From positions 1 to 44,289 of the forward strand of contig NZ_JAVHUW010000068.1 of the NCBI RefSeq assembly GCF_030954495.1: a stretch of DNA of 44,289 nucleotides, written 5' to 3'. Below, piece after piece: positions 17,661-26,396 of the stretch; within the stretch, counting starts at the first letter, position 1; every line of letters begins with the position of its first letter. Made by a program: the position numbers and the translations under genes. Under the pieces are notes generated by a model, which saw only the letters and a list, made by a program, of their open reading frames with translations, did not search any database and was not told the origin of the DNA. Source of the DNA: Candidatus Desulfosporosinus nitrosoreducens. Lineage in GTDB: Bacteria; Bacillota; Desulfitobacteriia; Desulfitobacteriales; Desulfitobacteriaceae.

Positions 17661-19100
17661 CTAACTATTTTTTTCCCGCTTATTAATTTTTTTCACTAGC
17701 TCCTCTGAAAACTCGGTAGACAAATTTGATTGCGACCTCTTCATAATCGAACTTCCGGGCAGCGGAAGGCTTCTGGTTGATCCCAGGCGAAATCTCAGCC
17801 CCACATAGATAAGGGAATATAATACAACCATAATAATGCCTGTGACGAGTCCCGCGCTTTGCCCCGGAATAAAAGGCATACTGCCAAAAACAACAATCAT
17901 GCTTATTAAAGTGATCCAAGAGGTATAGGGATACCCGGGCATTTGACATTTTCCCTCCGGAGGACACCCTTTCCTTTTGCGGAAACGGATGTGGCTGGCC
18001 ATTATGACAGCGTAAGTAAAAAGCAGGGCAAAACCGCCTGAAGTAATCAGAACGAGATAAACCCTGGGAAATAAGTGACCGAAGCCCAAGCCCAAAAGCA
18101 TGGCCAGACCGGAAAACAATATTCCCCGATAGGGAACATCTTTTCTATCCTTCAGCCATTTTGGGGCATACCCTTCGTCGGTCAGAGACCTTATCATACG
18201 CCCTAAGCCAAAAACCGCCGCCAACATTGCCGAAAGACTTGCGGAGATTAACACTACATTAATCACCGAACCTGCCCACTGAATTCCCTGTCGGTTAAGA
18301 GAGATAACCATCGGACTTATATTCTCACTGAGATCTGCCGTGGGGATCAGCGGTAAAAGAACTATTATATAAAGGATATATAAGCCAACCAGAGACAAGA
18401 CAGTATAAGTAATGGCTTTAGGGATGGTTTCCCGGGGACTTTCCGCCTCTGAGGCAGCCAAGCCAATGATCTCAAAACCTGCATAAGCAAAAAGGACGAT
18501 TAACATACTCCCGGCAATTCCTTTTACCCCTCCCGGCATTAAAGGCTCGCGTACCAATTCTCCGCCCCCAATAGGCGGGCTTCCCGGAAAAAAGCCTAAA
18601 ATGAGTAGAACGGCCAAAAGTATGAAAAAGGCAATCGCAAACAATTTGACGGAAGAAAGCCCGCTCTCCAACTTACTCAGGCGCTTGGCGCCTAAGAGAT
18701 TAAGCATTGTGACTGCTATGATAATTAAAATTCCCAATCCTCCTATGGAGATATTAGGAAACCATTCCCGAGTTAAGATTGGTATGGCTGTGGCTTCACT
18801 GGACATGGAAAAAATTGTACCCGTCCAATACACCCATCCTACAACAAAGCCAACTCCCTCGCCCAGTTCTTCAGCTGCAAAGGTGCTGAAAGAGCCCCCA
18901 TAGGGGTTAGCCACTGTCATTTCAGACAAAGCAAACAGAATAAAATAAACCAGTACCCCCGCTAAAACAAAAGACAGTACAATAGAAGGCCCCGCCGCAT
19001 TAATAGCAACCGAGGTACCTAAAAAAAAGGAGCCTCCGATAACGCTTCCTAAGGCCATCATAGCAAGATGCCCTGCCGTCAGGCCTTTTTCTTTGCCCAT
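17661..19100 (-). CDS. amino-acid permease (APC superfamily)
   Basis: 479 residues with about 12 membrane segments, normal for APC amino-acid transporters. The first segment carries MMALGSVIGGSFFLGTSVAI, the unwound GSxxGG substrate-binding region, and a later loop reads FAYAGFEIIGLAASEAESP, the conserved segment 6 motif. It should import an amino acid with a proton or by exchange. AGGAGAG precedes ATG 19100. It is flanked by terminators on both sides, so it is a single-gene unit. Substrate cannot be told from sequence. Confidence 0.9.
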   Translation of the reverse strand: MGKEKGLTAGHLAMMALGSVIGGSFFLGTSVAINAAGPSIVLSFVLAGVLVYFILFALSEMTVANPYGGSFSTFAAEELGEGVGFVVGWVYWTGTIFSMSSEATAIPILTREWFPNISIGGLGILIIIAVTMLNLLGAKRLSKLESGLSSVKLFAIAFFILLAVLLILGFFPGSPPIGGGELVREPLMPGGVKGIAGSMLIVLFAYAGFEIIGLAASEAESPRETIPKAITYTVLSLVGLYILYIIVLLPLIPTADLSENISPMVISLNRQGIQWAGSVINVVLISASLSAMLAAVFGLGRMIRSLTDEGYAPKWLKDRKDVPYRGILFSGLAMLLGLGFGHLFPRVYLVLITSGGFALLFTYAVIMASHIRFRKRKGCPPEGKCQMPGYPYTSWITLISMIVVFGSMPFIPGQSAGLVTGIIMVVLYSLIYVGLRFRLGSTRSLPLPGSSIMKRSQSNLSTEFSEELVKKINKREKNS

Positions 19101-19301
19101 AATTTTCTCTCCTACTTATAAAAGTCCCCGCATTTGACAATTAAGCCCAAATCCTCAAAGGCGAACAAATCACAATGTATTGTACCCGGGATTTTAGGTT
19201 ATCATTCCCTAAGCCCGCGATAATAAAACCTGCACTCTGAATAATTGCCACAGCGCAATTATAATTTTTTAAGCTATACAGGATCTGTCCGACAATAGAA
19301 A

Positions 19302-19331
19302 AAGTACAGTCGCCTTAATAGGACTGTACTT
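19302..19331 (-). terminator. terminator after the SPASM radical SAM gene
   Basis: AAGTACAGTC and GACTGTACTT form a perfect 10-bp stem; TTTC follows on the minus strand. It lies just after the stop codon at 19340. Confidence 0.75.
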
Positions 19332-19339
19332 CCAAAACT

Positions 19340-20704
19340 TTAATCTCTAACTTCAGAAGGATTAGTAATTCTTTGTTCCCAAAGCCCAGAGGCTACTTCC
19401 CCCCAGGACTCTGCTACACTCTGAAGCTTAGCGGTTAATTCATCGACATTTTCCCTATCTAAGTTCTGAGTTGAATGAGCACCGGATTGATGAACCATCA
19501 TCTTCAATTTAGTTGGGTTATCCATCAAAGGGCAGGGACACAAGTGATTCTGATTAAAAGGCTGGTTTTTGCGGTACTGAGCGAATAAAGGAGATTTTAA
19601 AGCCTCCAATAGAGTAGTCTTTTTAATGTTTACATTGGCGTAATGAATAAAAGCACAAGGTTCGACTTCTCCTTGCGAGTTAATATGAAAATAACTTTTT
19701 CCTCCGGCAATGCATCCATCGACATACTCACCGTCATTCCAGAAGTCCAAGGCAAAAATAGGCTTTTTGTTTCTTATTTCTCTTATTCTGTGATACATAT
19801 ATTCCCTTTGCTGGGGCAGGGCAACTAATTCCATGACTGCATCTTTGCCAACGGGCACATACGTAAAATACCAGGCAAAAAGACAACCTTTTTCAATCAT
19901 CAAATCAACAAACTCATCAGAAGCTACATCCTCAATATTTTTACTGTGATAACAGGAAGAATAACCGAAACCCGCTCCTGCTTCCCGCATCAAATCCATA
20001 GCCTTGATAACTTTAGCATATGTACCCGCTCCTCTGCGCATATCTGTCGCCTCTCCTATTCCTTCGACACTAAAAGCTAAGACAAAGTTCCCAACTCGAA
20101 CTAACTCTTTAACCAAAAGGTCATCCACCAAAGTTCCATTCGTGAAGGCCAGGAATGCACAATCCTGATGCTTTTCGGCTAGGGTTATTAAATCGTCCTT
20201 ACGCATCAAGGGCTCCCCGCCCGAGTAAATGTACATAAAGATACCTAGCTTTTTACCCTGCATGATGATATTGTCGATTTCTTGAAATGACAAGGAATCA
20301 TGTTGGTCATATTCGCCGGCCCAGCAGCCAATACATTTTAAATTGCAGGCCGACGTTGGATCTAATAATATGGCCCAGGGAATATTGCATTCTTGTTCTC
20401 CAGCGATTTTAGCTGCCTTAGCTCCACCGATCAGGGTAGCTTTAATGAAAAGGTTTGTCAGAAACTTATAGCGCACCTTGGCATTAAGGCCGGTCAGCAC
20501 GGTGTTGACTAATCTATTGGAGGCACCGGAAGGATCTTCGGCATATTTCCGGATATATTTTATAAAAACCTCATATTCTTTCATGCTGGGTATTTTCTGA
20601 GCTAGTTTAGAAAGCCTTTCTATTTTGCTCCAATCATTGTTTTCGGCATAAAAAAGCGCCTTTTTAAAGGCAAATGTATAGAGAATTTCACGAATCTTGC
20701 TCAT
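19340..20704 (-). CDS. radical SAM protein with SPASM-like C-terminus
   Basis: 454 residues. The [4Fe-4S] motif is CNLKCIGC (Cys120, Cys124, Cys127; CX3CX2C) in a TIM-barrel core with YSGGEP binding S-adenosylmethionine. Later cysteines (VDGCIAGG, VEPCAFIHY, HLCPCPLMDN) fit an auxiliary cluster as in SPASM/twitch enzymes. The N-terminal 110 residues are helical (YTFAFKKALFYAENNDWSK) and typical of a Clostridia subfamily whose substrate is unknown. No small peptide precursor is seen next to it, so peptide maturation is unsupported. GGAGGG precedes ATG 20704. It is a separate unit bounded by its terminator. Confidence 0.88.
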   Translation of the reverse strand: MSKIREILYTFAFKKALFYAENNDWSKIERLSKLAQKIPSMKEYEVFIKYIRKYAEDPSGASNRLVNTVLTGLNAKVRYKFLTNLFIKATLIGGAKAAKIAGEQECNIPWAILLDPTSACNLKCIGCWAGEYDQHDSLSFQEIDNIIMQGKKLGIFMYIYSGGEPLMRKDDLITLAEKHQDCAFLAFTNGTLVDDLLVKELVRVGNFVLAFSVEGIGEATDMRRGAGTYAKVIKAMDLMREAGAGFGYSSCYHSKNIEDVASDEFVDLMIEKGCLFAWYFTYVPVGKDAVMELVALPQQREYMYHRIREIRNKKPIFALDFWNDGEYVDGCIAGGKSYFHINSQGEVEPCAFIHYANVNIKKTTLLEALKSPLFAQYRKNQPFNQNHLCPCPLMDNPTKLKMMVHQSGAHSTQNLDRENVDELTAKLQSVAESWGEVASGLWEQRITNPSEVRD

Positions 20705-20908
20705 ACCATATACCCTCCCTAACCATTATCACTACCTAACGCTAACAAACCCAATAGAACTAAGGGCTATCTAAAATATAGGTATGTTCTTAGCAAAGTA
20801 TAAAGACCATTAAATTCAGCCTTTAGTTCTACTGAAGTTTGCCGGCAATAATTTTTAAAGTATTGGCCGCTCAGGTATTTGCGCTTAATTCTTCATTTAT
20901 AAATTTCT

Positions 20909-22162
20909 TTAGAACTTCTTTTGAGCAAGCAAGACTCTGGCTTCTGCGCCGGAGAGATTGCAATGATAAAATTTTATAAAGAACTCCCTAACCTCTTCCA
21001 CCATGTTGTAGTTAAAAACATCCGGATAAAGTAAGTTGCCCAACCACTTTACACCCAGAATGCGGTTAATGGAGGGAGGCCGGTCCAACCAATTGAAGGG
21101 AGCAGAGGGAATCTGATAGACGCGATTTTGCTGTACAGCCCTTAGCCCTCTCCAACTCGGATCGGTCAGAATCCCCTGATAGTATCCTCCCTGCCCTTCA
21201 CCCCAGGCCAGAATCACCTCAGGATTCCAAAGCAACAGCTCTCTCAGGGACACCGGCGACATTCCTACGCCTTCATTTAAAGGAAGCTTAGCAACGTTAT
21301 CCCCTCCGACTAAACTTAGCACCTCAATATGCCTCGAACCCTCAGGTTCAGTATGCAAACCTTTTACGCCTTCCGCATAGTAGACTTTTACGCGCTTTTC
21401 TTTCGGTATTCTTGCTGCTCTTGCCGAAACATCAACTATAGTATTTCTGCAATATTCAGCCAGCTCGTGAGCACGAGTCCTTTCGCCGAGAAGGGCCCCC
21501 ATGAATTCACAGGCCTCGTCCATTTTGGCCATTGGAGCGTCAATCAGCACTACCGGTATGCCTAATTGCTGCTGAATCCTGTCAGCTTTGGAGATCTTAG
21601 CCGGAGTAACATCCCCCATGCCGATCAGTACATCCGGATGCAACTGCAGTATTCCTTCAGTATTTCCCGTATTTCGACCATACCAGCCGCCTAAACCGGG
21701 TAAGGATTGGCATTGAGGTAAAATGTACCTGTTCTCTGTAAAGCGCGGAACGTTATTCCATCCAACCATTTTATACGGGCACAAACTATAAAGTATAATC
21801 GACCCCATTGGGCTTGTGGCAAAAGCTCTCTTTATAACGCGAGGTACTGAGACTATTCTGCCCGCCCTGTCTTTAATTGTGCGTTGGGAGCCTGTAGTCG
21901 TGAACTTCCATTTGATCTCGGAATCCTTCTTGGGAAGCCGAATCCGCTGCAAATATTTCCAAGTTATTGGACCAACAATTTCATCCGGTAAAAGACCGTT
22001 GTCTTTTTGAAATTGAACAACTGCCGCAGCGGTCCTCCCTCCAAAGATTCCGTCAATTACCCCGGGATTATATCCCAGGGCAGCCAGGGTGGACTGAAGT
22101 TTTACGACGTCGGCTCCCGCTACTCCTCCGCATAATATACGCAAGCTCATCACCACTGTCAT
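20909..22162 (-). CDS. substrate-binding protein fused to a peptidoglycan-binding domain, no signal peptide
   Basis: 417 residues. Residues about 5-72 are a PG_binding_1 domain (LQSTLAALGYNPGVIDGIFG, AVVQFQKDNGL, DEIVGPITWKYL). Residues about 85-415 are a FecB/BtuF-type binding protein (DRAGRIVSVP, LLLWNPEVILAWGEG, EFFIKFYHCNLS), related to the four lipoprotein binding proteins upstream. No signal peptide or lipobox precedes the first domain. Clostridial wall-binding proteins starting with a similar unsignalled domain exist, so export may be non-classical. ATG 22150 (MSLRILCGG) is an alternative start; none has a clear ribosome binding site. It lies beyond the terminator of the large cluster and may respond separately. 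It probably captures the same ligand at the wall. Confidence 0.85.
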   Translation of the reverse strand: MTVVMSLRILCGGVAGADVVKLQSTLAALGYNPGVIDGIFGGRTAAAVVQFQKDNGLLPDEIVGPITWKYLQRIRLPKKDSEIKWKFTTTGSQRTIKDRAGRIVSVPRVIKRAFATSPMGSIILYSLCPYKMVGWNNVPRFTENRYILPQCQSLPGLGGWYGRNTGNTEGILQLHPDVLIGMGDVTPAKISKADRIQQQLGIPVVLIDAPMAKMDEACEFMGALLGERTRAHELAEYCRNTIVDVSARAARIPKEKRVKVYYAEGVKGLHTEPEGSRHIEVLSLVGGDNVAKLPLNEGVGMSPVSLRELLLWNPEVILAWGEGQGGYYQGILTDPSWRGLRAVQQNRVYQIPSAPFNWLDRPPSINRILGVKWLGNLLYPDVFNYNMVEEVREFFIKFYHCNLSGAEARVLLAQKKF

Positions 22163-22575
22163 AGTTTTATACTTGCAACACTATATGCATTTTGCAAAAG
22201 TATGTTCTTGGCGTAAGCTGCCGTATAGCCGGAAATAAATTGAAGCGCTCCTCAAGGTTTTAAAAAGTATATAAACAGCAACATGGCTGTAGGAATAAAA
22301 GCAGCATGAAAGCACCCCTGAAGGTACTTTCATGCTGCTTTTCAGTTGACTTTCCCAATTACATTGGTAAAGCTCAGCTTTTTAGCCAAATTGAATCTGG
22401 CGTTTTTTCAATTCCTTTCTTCTTAACCATTCTGTGACTTAGATATACCATAATTCGACTTAGGTTGGTGGTAATTTATTACTGTGCCACCTTTTTGACC
22501 CGGTCTGAAGTAATCTGATAGTTTCCCTGCAATCAGACATTGAAAACAATATTGCCATAGCCTCATCAGCGAATG
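22163..22575. other. intergenic region between the transport train and the fifth binding protein
   Basis: It holds the strong terminator at 22297-22342 and AT-rich sequence. TTGCAA occurs twice near 22171 and 22192, with TATAAA just before the downstream gene. No gene is seen. Confidence 0.5.
22297..22342. terminator. strong terminator ending the large transport cluster
   Basis: A perfect 16-bp stem (AAAAGCAGCATGAAAG and its complement) with a 14-base loop; TTTTATTCC follows on the minus strand. It separates the Sel1 gene from the PG-binding substrate-binding gene. Confidence 0.85.
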
Positions 22576-23190
22576 CTATCCTGGAATGATCGTATCCCTA
22601 ACCGTAAATTCATTTCCGGTATACCCTTGTCTCATGGCTTCCCTAAACCATTTGGCCCGATCGCTTTCTTGTTTTATTAATGCGGAGAGGGGACATAACG
22701 CTTCATTCCTACCCGTCTCGCCAGCTAGACTAAACCACTTATCCGCTTCTTCGTCCTGCCGCCCCACACCCCAGCCCAGCTTATACATCACCGCCAGTTT
22801 AAACTGGGATAGCGCATGACCCTGATTGGCTGCCTGAAGAAAAAGATTCGCCGCCCGGAGGACATCCCGATCAACGTCTTTTCCCAGCGAATGTCGAACA
22901 CCCAGATTGTGGAGAGCTTTAGGATATCCATTTTCGGCCGAGCGGTTAAACCACTGCAAAGCATTCTCAGTATTCTGCTTAATGCCACGGCCTGCACAAT
23001 AGGAAACCCCCAGTTCATATTGGGCAGCCGAATGCCCTTGGCGAGCCGCCGCACGGAACAAAGCGGCCGCTTCAGCCAGGTCTTTATTTTCTGCGGGACC
23101 GGAAATAATCTTCATCCCCATTTGATAACATGATTCCGGATTATTCGCATATCCCTCGGTGTTTTCGGACTTCTCAAACTCCTCATTCAT
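22576..23190 (-). CDS. Sel1-like repeat protein
   Basis: 204 residues with about four Sel1-like (TPR-type) units: AAALFRAAARQGHSAAQYEL, ALQWFNRSAENGYPKALHNL, AANLFLQAANQGHALSQFKL and a weaker ADKWFSLAGETGRNEAL. Such helical repeats mediate protein-protein contacts; no enzyme domain or signal peptide is present. GGGAGG lies six bases before ATG 23190. It is the last gene of the transport train, 46 bases after a binding-protein gene, and may organise or regulate the machinery from the cytoplasm. Its role is unknown. Confidence 0.88.
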   Translation of the reverse strand: MNEEFEKSENTEGYANNPESCYQMGMKIISGPAENKDLAEAAALFRAAARQGHSAAQYELGVSYCAGRGIKQNTENALQWFNRSAENGYPKALHNLGVRHSLGKDVDRDVLRAANLFLQAANQGHALSQFKLAVMYKLGWGVGRQDEEADKWFSLAGETGRNEALCPLSALIKQESDRAKWFREAMRQGYTGNEFTVRDTIIPG

Positions 23191-23236
23191 GGCTAACCTC
23201 CCAATTGACAAGGAATGCTTAATCACAACTTAAAAA

Positions 23237-24358
23237 CTATTTGTCCAGCAGGGACTTGGCACCATTGAAGCCGTGCAGCAAATCTTTATAACTTGCGTCG
23301 GAAAGATCCAGATTTAGAAAGGTTTTATAAAACTTTTTCGTTTCATCTTTCATATTTAGATCTTTGAACAGATCCGGGTATAAAGTCTTGGCGATCAGCA
23401 ATGTTCCAAGTCCGACTTCAGCCGAACCGTACCAGTAATTGGTGCCAACCGGCCATTGGTAAACATCTCCGTTTTTAACTGCCGTTATATTAGCATAGCG
23501 CTGATCATTTCTCAGAACGTTGTAATAGTCATCGTTATTGTCGACGTGCTTAACCTGAAAGATATATTCGGGGTCCCAGGCCAGAAGGGCTTCCGGGTTT
23601 GTTGTAAATCCTTTATCCGTATTGCCCGCCACGTTGATGCCGCCCGCGTTGACGACCGTTTGCCCCGATTCCCAATCATTGTTATGCTTTTGCAGGATAT
23701 CCTGACGCATTATATACACCCTTTTACGCTGGTTCTGGGGAATATTTTTCACACGTTCTTTAACCAGTGCCACCAGATCATTATTGTATTTGAGGAGCTT
23801 CTCAGCTTTTTCCGACTCACCTACCAGCGCGGCAATCGCCCTTAGTTCTTTAACATAATATTCATAAGTATCTTCAACCTTGGTGACATAAACAGGCATA
23901 CCCAGCTGCCTCATCTTTTCATTGGATTTTGGGGCAGTGGCAGGAGTCATGATGATATCGGCATTGAGTTTCAACAGTTCTTCAGTATTGACATCTTCAA
24001 AAGACCCGTAATCGGGAACCTTAAGCAATTGCGGGTCAACCTTCCTCAACCAGGCATACATGGAGGTATCGGACATAGCGGCAATGCGGTCTATTTGACC
24101 GAGAGAAACCAAAATACCAAAAGGCTCGCCCCAGGACGTGATGGCAATTCTTTGCGGATTGGACGCTATGCTGACATCATTGCCGGCCATATCCTTTACG
24201 ATAATTTTTTCCGTTTTCTTCTGTCCTTGCCCCTGCGAGCTATCCGAACTGCCGGATGAGGATGCCGCTTGTGAAGAACAGGCGGTTAAAAGACTTATAA
24301 TTAACAAACTGCTTACGATGATCAGAAACACCTTGGAACCTTTAAACTTGCCGACCAT
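23237..24358 (-). CDS. lipoprotein substrate-binding protein (FecB/BtuF type) 1
   Basis: 373 residues. A signal peptide ends in the lipobox LLTAC (Cys27), followed by a Ser-rich linker and the two-lobed type II metal-chelate or cobamide binding fold. Visible landmarks are IIVKDMAGNDVSIA, the ELLKLNADIIMTPATA strand, the mid-helix, ALLAWDPEYIFQVKH and the C-terminal KKFYKTFLNLDLSD motif shared by all five binding proteins here. It should deliver ligand to one of the FecCD permeases in the train. AGGGGGAAGGA precedes ATG 24358. A 314-base gap upstream sets it apart from the DUF364 genes, but no terminator is seen there. Confidence 0.88.
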   Translation of the reverse strand: MVGKFKGSKVFLIIVSSLLIISLLTACSSQAASSSGSSDSSQGQGQKKTEKIIVKDMAGNDVSIASNPQRIAITSWGEPFGILVSLGQIDRIAAMSDTSMYAWLRKVDPQLLKVPDYGSFEDVNTEELLKLNADIIMTPATAPKSNEKMRQLGMPVYVTKVEDTYEYYVKELRAIAALVGESEKAEKLLKYNNDLVALVKERVKNIPQNQRKRVYIMRQDILQKHNNDWESGQTVVNAGGINVAGNTDKGFTTNPEALLAWDPEYIFQVKHVDNNDDYYNVLRNDQRYANITAVKNGDVYQWPVGTNYWYGSAEVGLGTLLIAKTLYPDLFKDLNMKDETKKFYKTFLNLDLSDASYKDLLHGFNGAKSLLDK

Positions 24359-24672
24359 ATTCCTTCCCCCTAAATTTCTTTGCCGCCCGCAACAATTACT
24401 GCCGCAAAGAAGCTCTTCTAAATCCTATTTTTCTGTCTGATTATTTTTTCCTCACAGGGAAGTTCAACCATACACACTCACTTTTTTATATTGGCCCTTT
24501 GCTGAGGATATTCAAACTATTCCACTGGCGTCGACAAAATTCTCCACAGCACGCGTCGGCTGAAGCTTCTCGCCGGCTTTGACAATTCTCTCTCCCTGGG
24601 TAAGGCTGGAACCCTCCCACATCACGCTTTGACCCTGGTTTTGGTTCAGCCGCTATTGGAGGTCCTCATTGT
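24359..24672 (-). other. intra-cluster gap, possible decayed coding remnant
   Basis: The largest gap within the train. On the minus strand an ATG-initiated frame (24622-24512) reads WEGSSLTQGERIVKAGEKLQ and continues about 16 codons; an open stretch without a start extends it upstream to about 24650. It looks protein-like but has no good ribosome binding site and matches nothing I know. It could be the 3' end of a lost gene. No terminator or promoter is clear. Confidence 0.3.
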
Positions 24673-25566
24673 TCAGCTCTCATCCTTGGATCTTCTGATG
24701 ACCGTTCGATCTGCCGATTTGCCAAAGAAATGGTAGCCGGAGCCGGCCTCGGCCAAAAGATCCAACAAATCATCGGGATGGGTCACGGAAATTCCGCCCA
24801 AAATATCCACACCGCGTTGGAAAAAGGCCTCGGGCATTAAGCTCGCCGTCGGTCCGACGACGGCAATCTGAGCTGTCGGTTTGGCCAACTGCAGCAGGTT
24901 GTCCAAGGTATCGTTGATCAAGGTTGTACCCGTGATCACTAAAACATCCGCTTGAGGTATGAACTCGGCGGCCCGGCTGCCGTGCGCGTAAAAAGGCATC
25001 TCGTCGGCTTTGAGAGTCGAGGGGTCCATCTCCAGAACGGTGAACGGCTTGGCACGCTTTTTCAGTTTCTTGAGAAAAGGCGCGAGGGCCCCGACCACGA
25101 CAACATAAGCTTCTTCAGGAATTTCTACCACATCCAGAGCATCAACGTTGCTCTGAACCTTATAATCTTGGGGCGGGGATTTTTGCCAGCAGGTTTCGCT
25201 CAGGGCGTTAAGCACCGCTATGCCGATAGCCTTGCGCAAAGAATTACTTCCGGGGATCTCCTTAAGCAGCTCCAGAACCGGCGCACCCTTTAACCGTCCG
25301 GAGTTCGGCATGGCCCTGGCTGAGCTCGGGCAGCAAACTGCTTCCGGAATCGTTTTAATCGGGGTGAAGCAAATCCCGCCCACTCCATTGCTCAGCTTAA
25401 CCCCCGTAAAGAACAAGCCGATAACGACCCGCTCCAAAGTAATTTTGGCGATGTCCCCACCTAAAATAGACTGAATATGCTCCTGGGTTTCCCGCAGGAT
25501 AGCTCCCGGGCCTAAATCCAATAAAGCAAATCCTTCCCTCCGCTCTTTTAGCTCTCCGGTTTCCAT
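24673..25566 (-). CDS. DUF4213/DUF364 protein A (putative metal-chelation or cofactor enzyme)
   Basis: 297 residues. The N-terminal half (enolase-N-like, DUF4213) has VVIGLFFTGVKLSNGVGGIC and AIGIAVLNALSE; the C-terminal half (Rossmann-like, DUF364) has VVVVGALAPFL, VLEMDPS, DVLVITGTTLINDTLDNLL and AVVGPTASLMPEAFFQRG. The founding structure of this family, from Desulfitobacterium hafniense, showed this two-domain fold, and the authors proposed heavy-metal chelation or pterin/flavin/siderophore-type chemistry; no activity is established. ATG 25566 has AGGAGG five bases upstream; 68 in-frame codons before it overlap the upstream gene's end and are not conserved-looking. It follows its paralogue by 35 bases. 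Confidence 0.85.
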   Translation of the reverse strand: METGELKERREGFALLDLGPGAILRETQEHIQSILGGDIAKITLERVVIGLFFTGVKLSNGVGGICFTPIKTIPEAVCCPSSARAMPNSGRLKGAPVLELLKEIPGSNSLRKAIGIAVLNALSETCWQKSPPQDYKVQSNVDALDVVEIPEEAYVVVVGALAPFLKKLKKRAKPFTVLEMDPSTLKADEMPFYAHGSRAAEFIPQADVLVITGTTLINDTLDNLLQLAKPTAQIAVVGPTASLMPEAFFQRGVDILGGISVTHPDDLLDLLAEAGSGYHFFGKSADRTVIRRSKDES

Positions 25567-25601
25567 GATTTCCTCCTCTCTGCCCTTAAGGCACCCACAT
25601 T

Positions 25602-26342
25602 CTACCCCCTGGTAATCATGACCGACGGGGCATAGGGTTTGAAATCGACGGCCATGCCGCCCTCCCCGACCAAGTTTCTGACCATACCGGGTTCTACCAC
25701 CATAGTCCCCCACAAAACATCGACGCCATAATCGAAAAGCAGCGGCGCCAAAGGAGTGCTGGGCCCCCACACTACGGTAAAGGCCTGAGGGCAGAGTTCC
25801 AGCAGGCGCGGCAACGTCTTATTCTCCAGGGAAGTTGCCGTGATGAACACAAAATCCTGCTCCGGCAGAAGGTATTCGCAAGCCGGGTCAGGATAATCCC
25901 CGGGTTGAAGCCGGCGCTCCAGAACAGAGAGCTGACAGCAATCCGCGAATCTTTCCACACCCGGAAGATGACCGATAGCCGCCACCTTTTTACCCCGGAA
26001 AGATTCTTGAAAGTAATCGAAGGCGCCGATTTTAGGGGAGTCATCCCACAACCGATACCTCAATTTTTCTACACGGCCCCTGATGTTAAGCACCGAGTTG
26101 AGGGCTGCCAGACCCAGGGCCGCCTCATGCAGATTCCAGGACTTCACGTATTCCGCAAGCTCGCGAACCGGCATACCGGCCATTTTTCCCGACAGGGTAA
26201 CTGTGCGGGAACCCTCCAAAGGCGTCATGGCCAGCCCGATCGTCTCGGAGCGGACCAGCGTCCAGTACAGGCCAATCAGGCATTCCTCCACCCTTAGATC
26301 GGCTGGAATCAAAGCCAGTAAATCATCATAAAGCTTCCACAA
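25602..26342 (-). CDS. DUF4213/DUF364 protein B
   Basis: 246 residues from TTG 26342, which has GGAGGGAGAG about seven bases upstream and gives a family-like N-terminus (WKLYDDLLALIPADLRVEEC). A GTG at 26369 would add nine residues without support. The N-terminal domain has LVRSETIGLAMTPLEG and AALGLAALNSVLN; the Rossmann half has KVAAIGHLPGVERF, FVFITATSLENKTLPRLLEL and VVWGPSTPLAPLLFDYGVD. It is shorter than protein A and diverged, so the two may form a heteromer or act on different intermediates. It lies between a binding-protein gene and protein A with short gaps. Confidence 0.85.
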   Translation of the reverse strand: MWKLYDDLLALIPADLRVEECLIGLYWTLVRSETIGLAMTPLEGSRTVTLSGKMAGMPVRELAEYVKSWNLHEAALGLAALNSVLNIRGRVEKLRYRLWDDSPKIGAFDYFQESFRGKKVAAIGHLPGVERFADCCQLSVLERRLQPGDYPDPACEYLLPEQDFVFITATSLENKTLPRLLELCPQAFTVVWGPSTPLAPLLFDYGVDVLWGTMVVEPGMVRNLVGEGGMAVDFKPYAPSVMITRG

Positions 26343-26396
26343 AACTCTTCTCTCCCTCCACTTTGGCACCTTAAATTAAGCTTGAAGCCCGGCTGT

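Noticed and set aside
19340..20704. SPASM radical SAM protein as a peptide-modifying RiPP enzyme
   Set aside because: No precursor peptide, transporter or peptidase lies beside it, and terminators isolate the gene.
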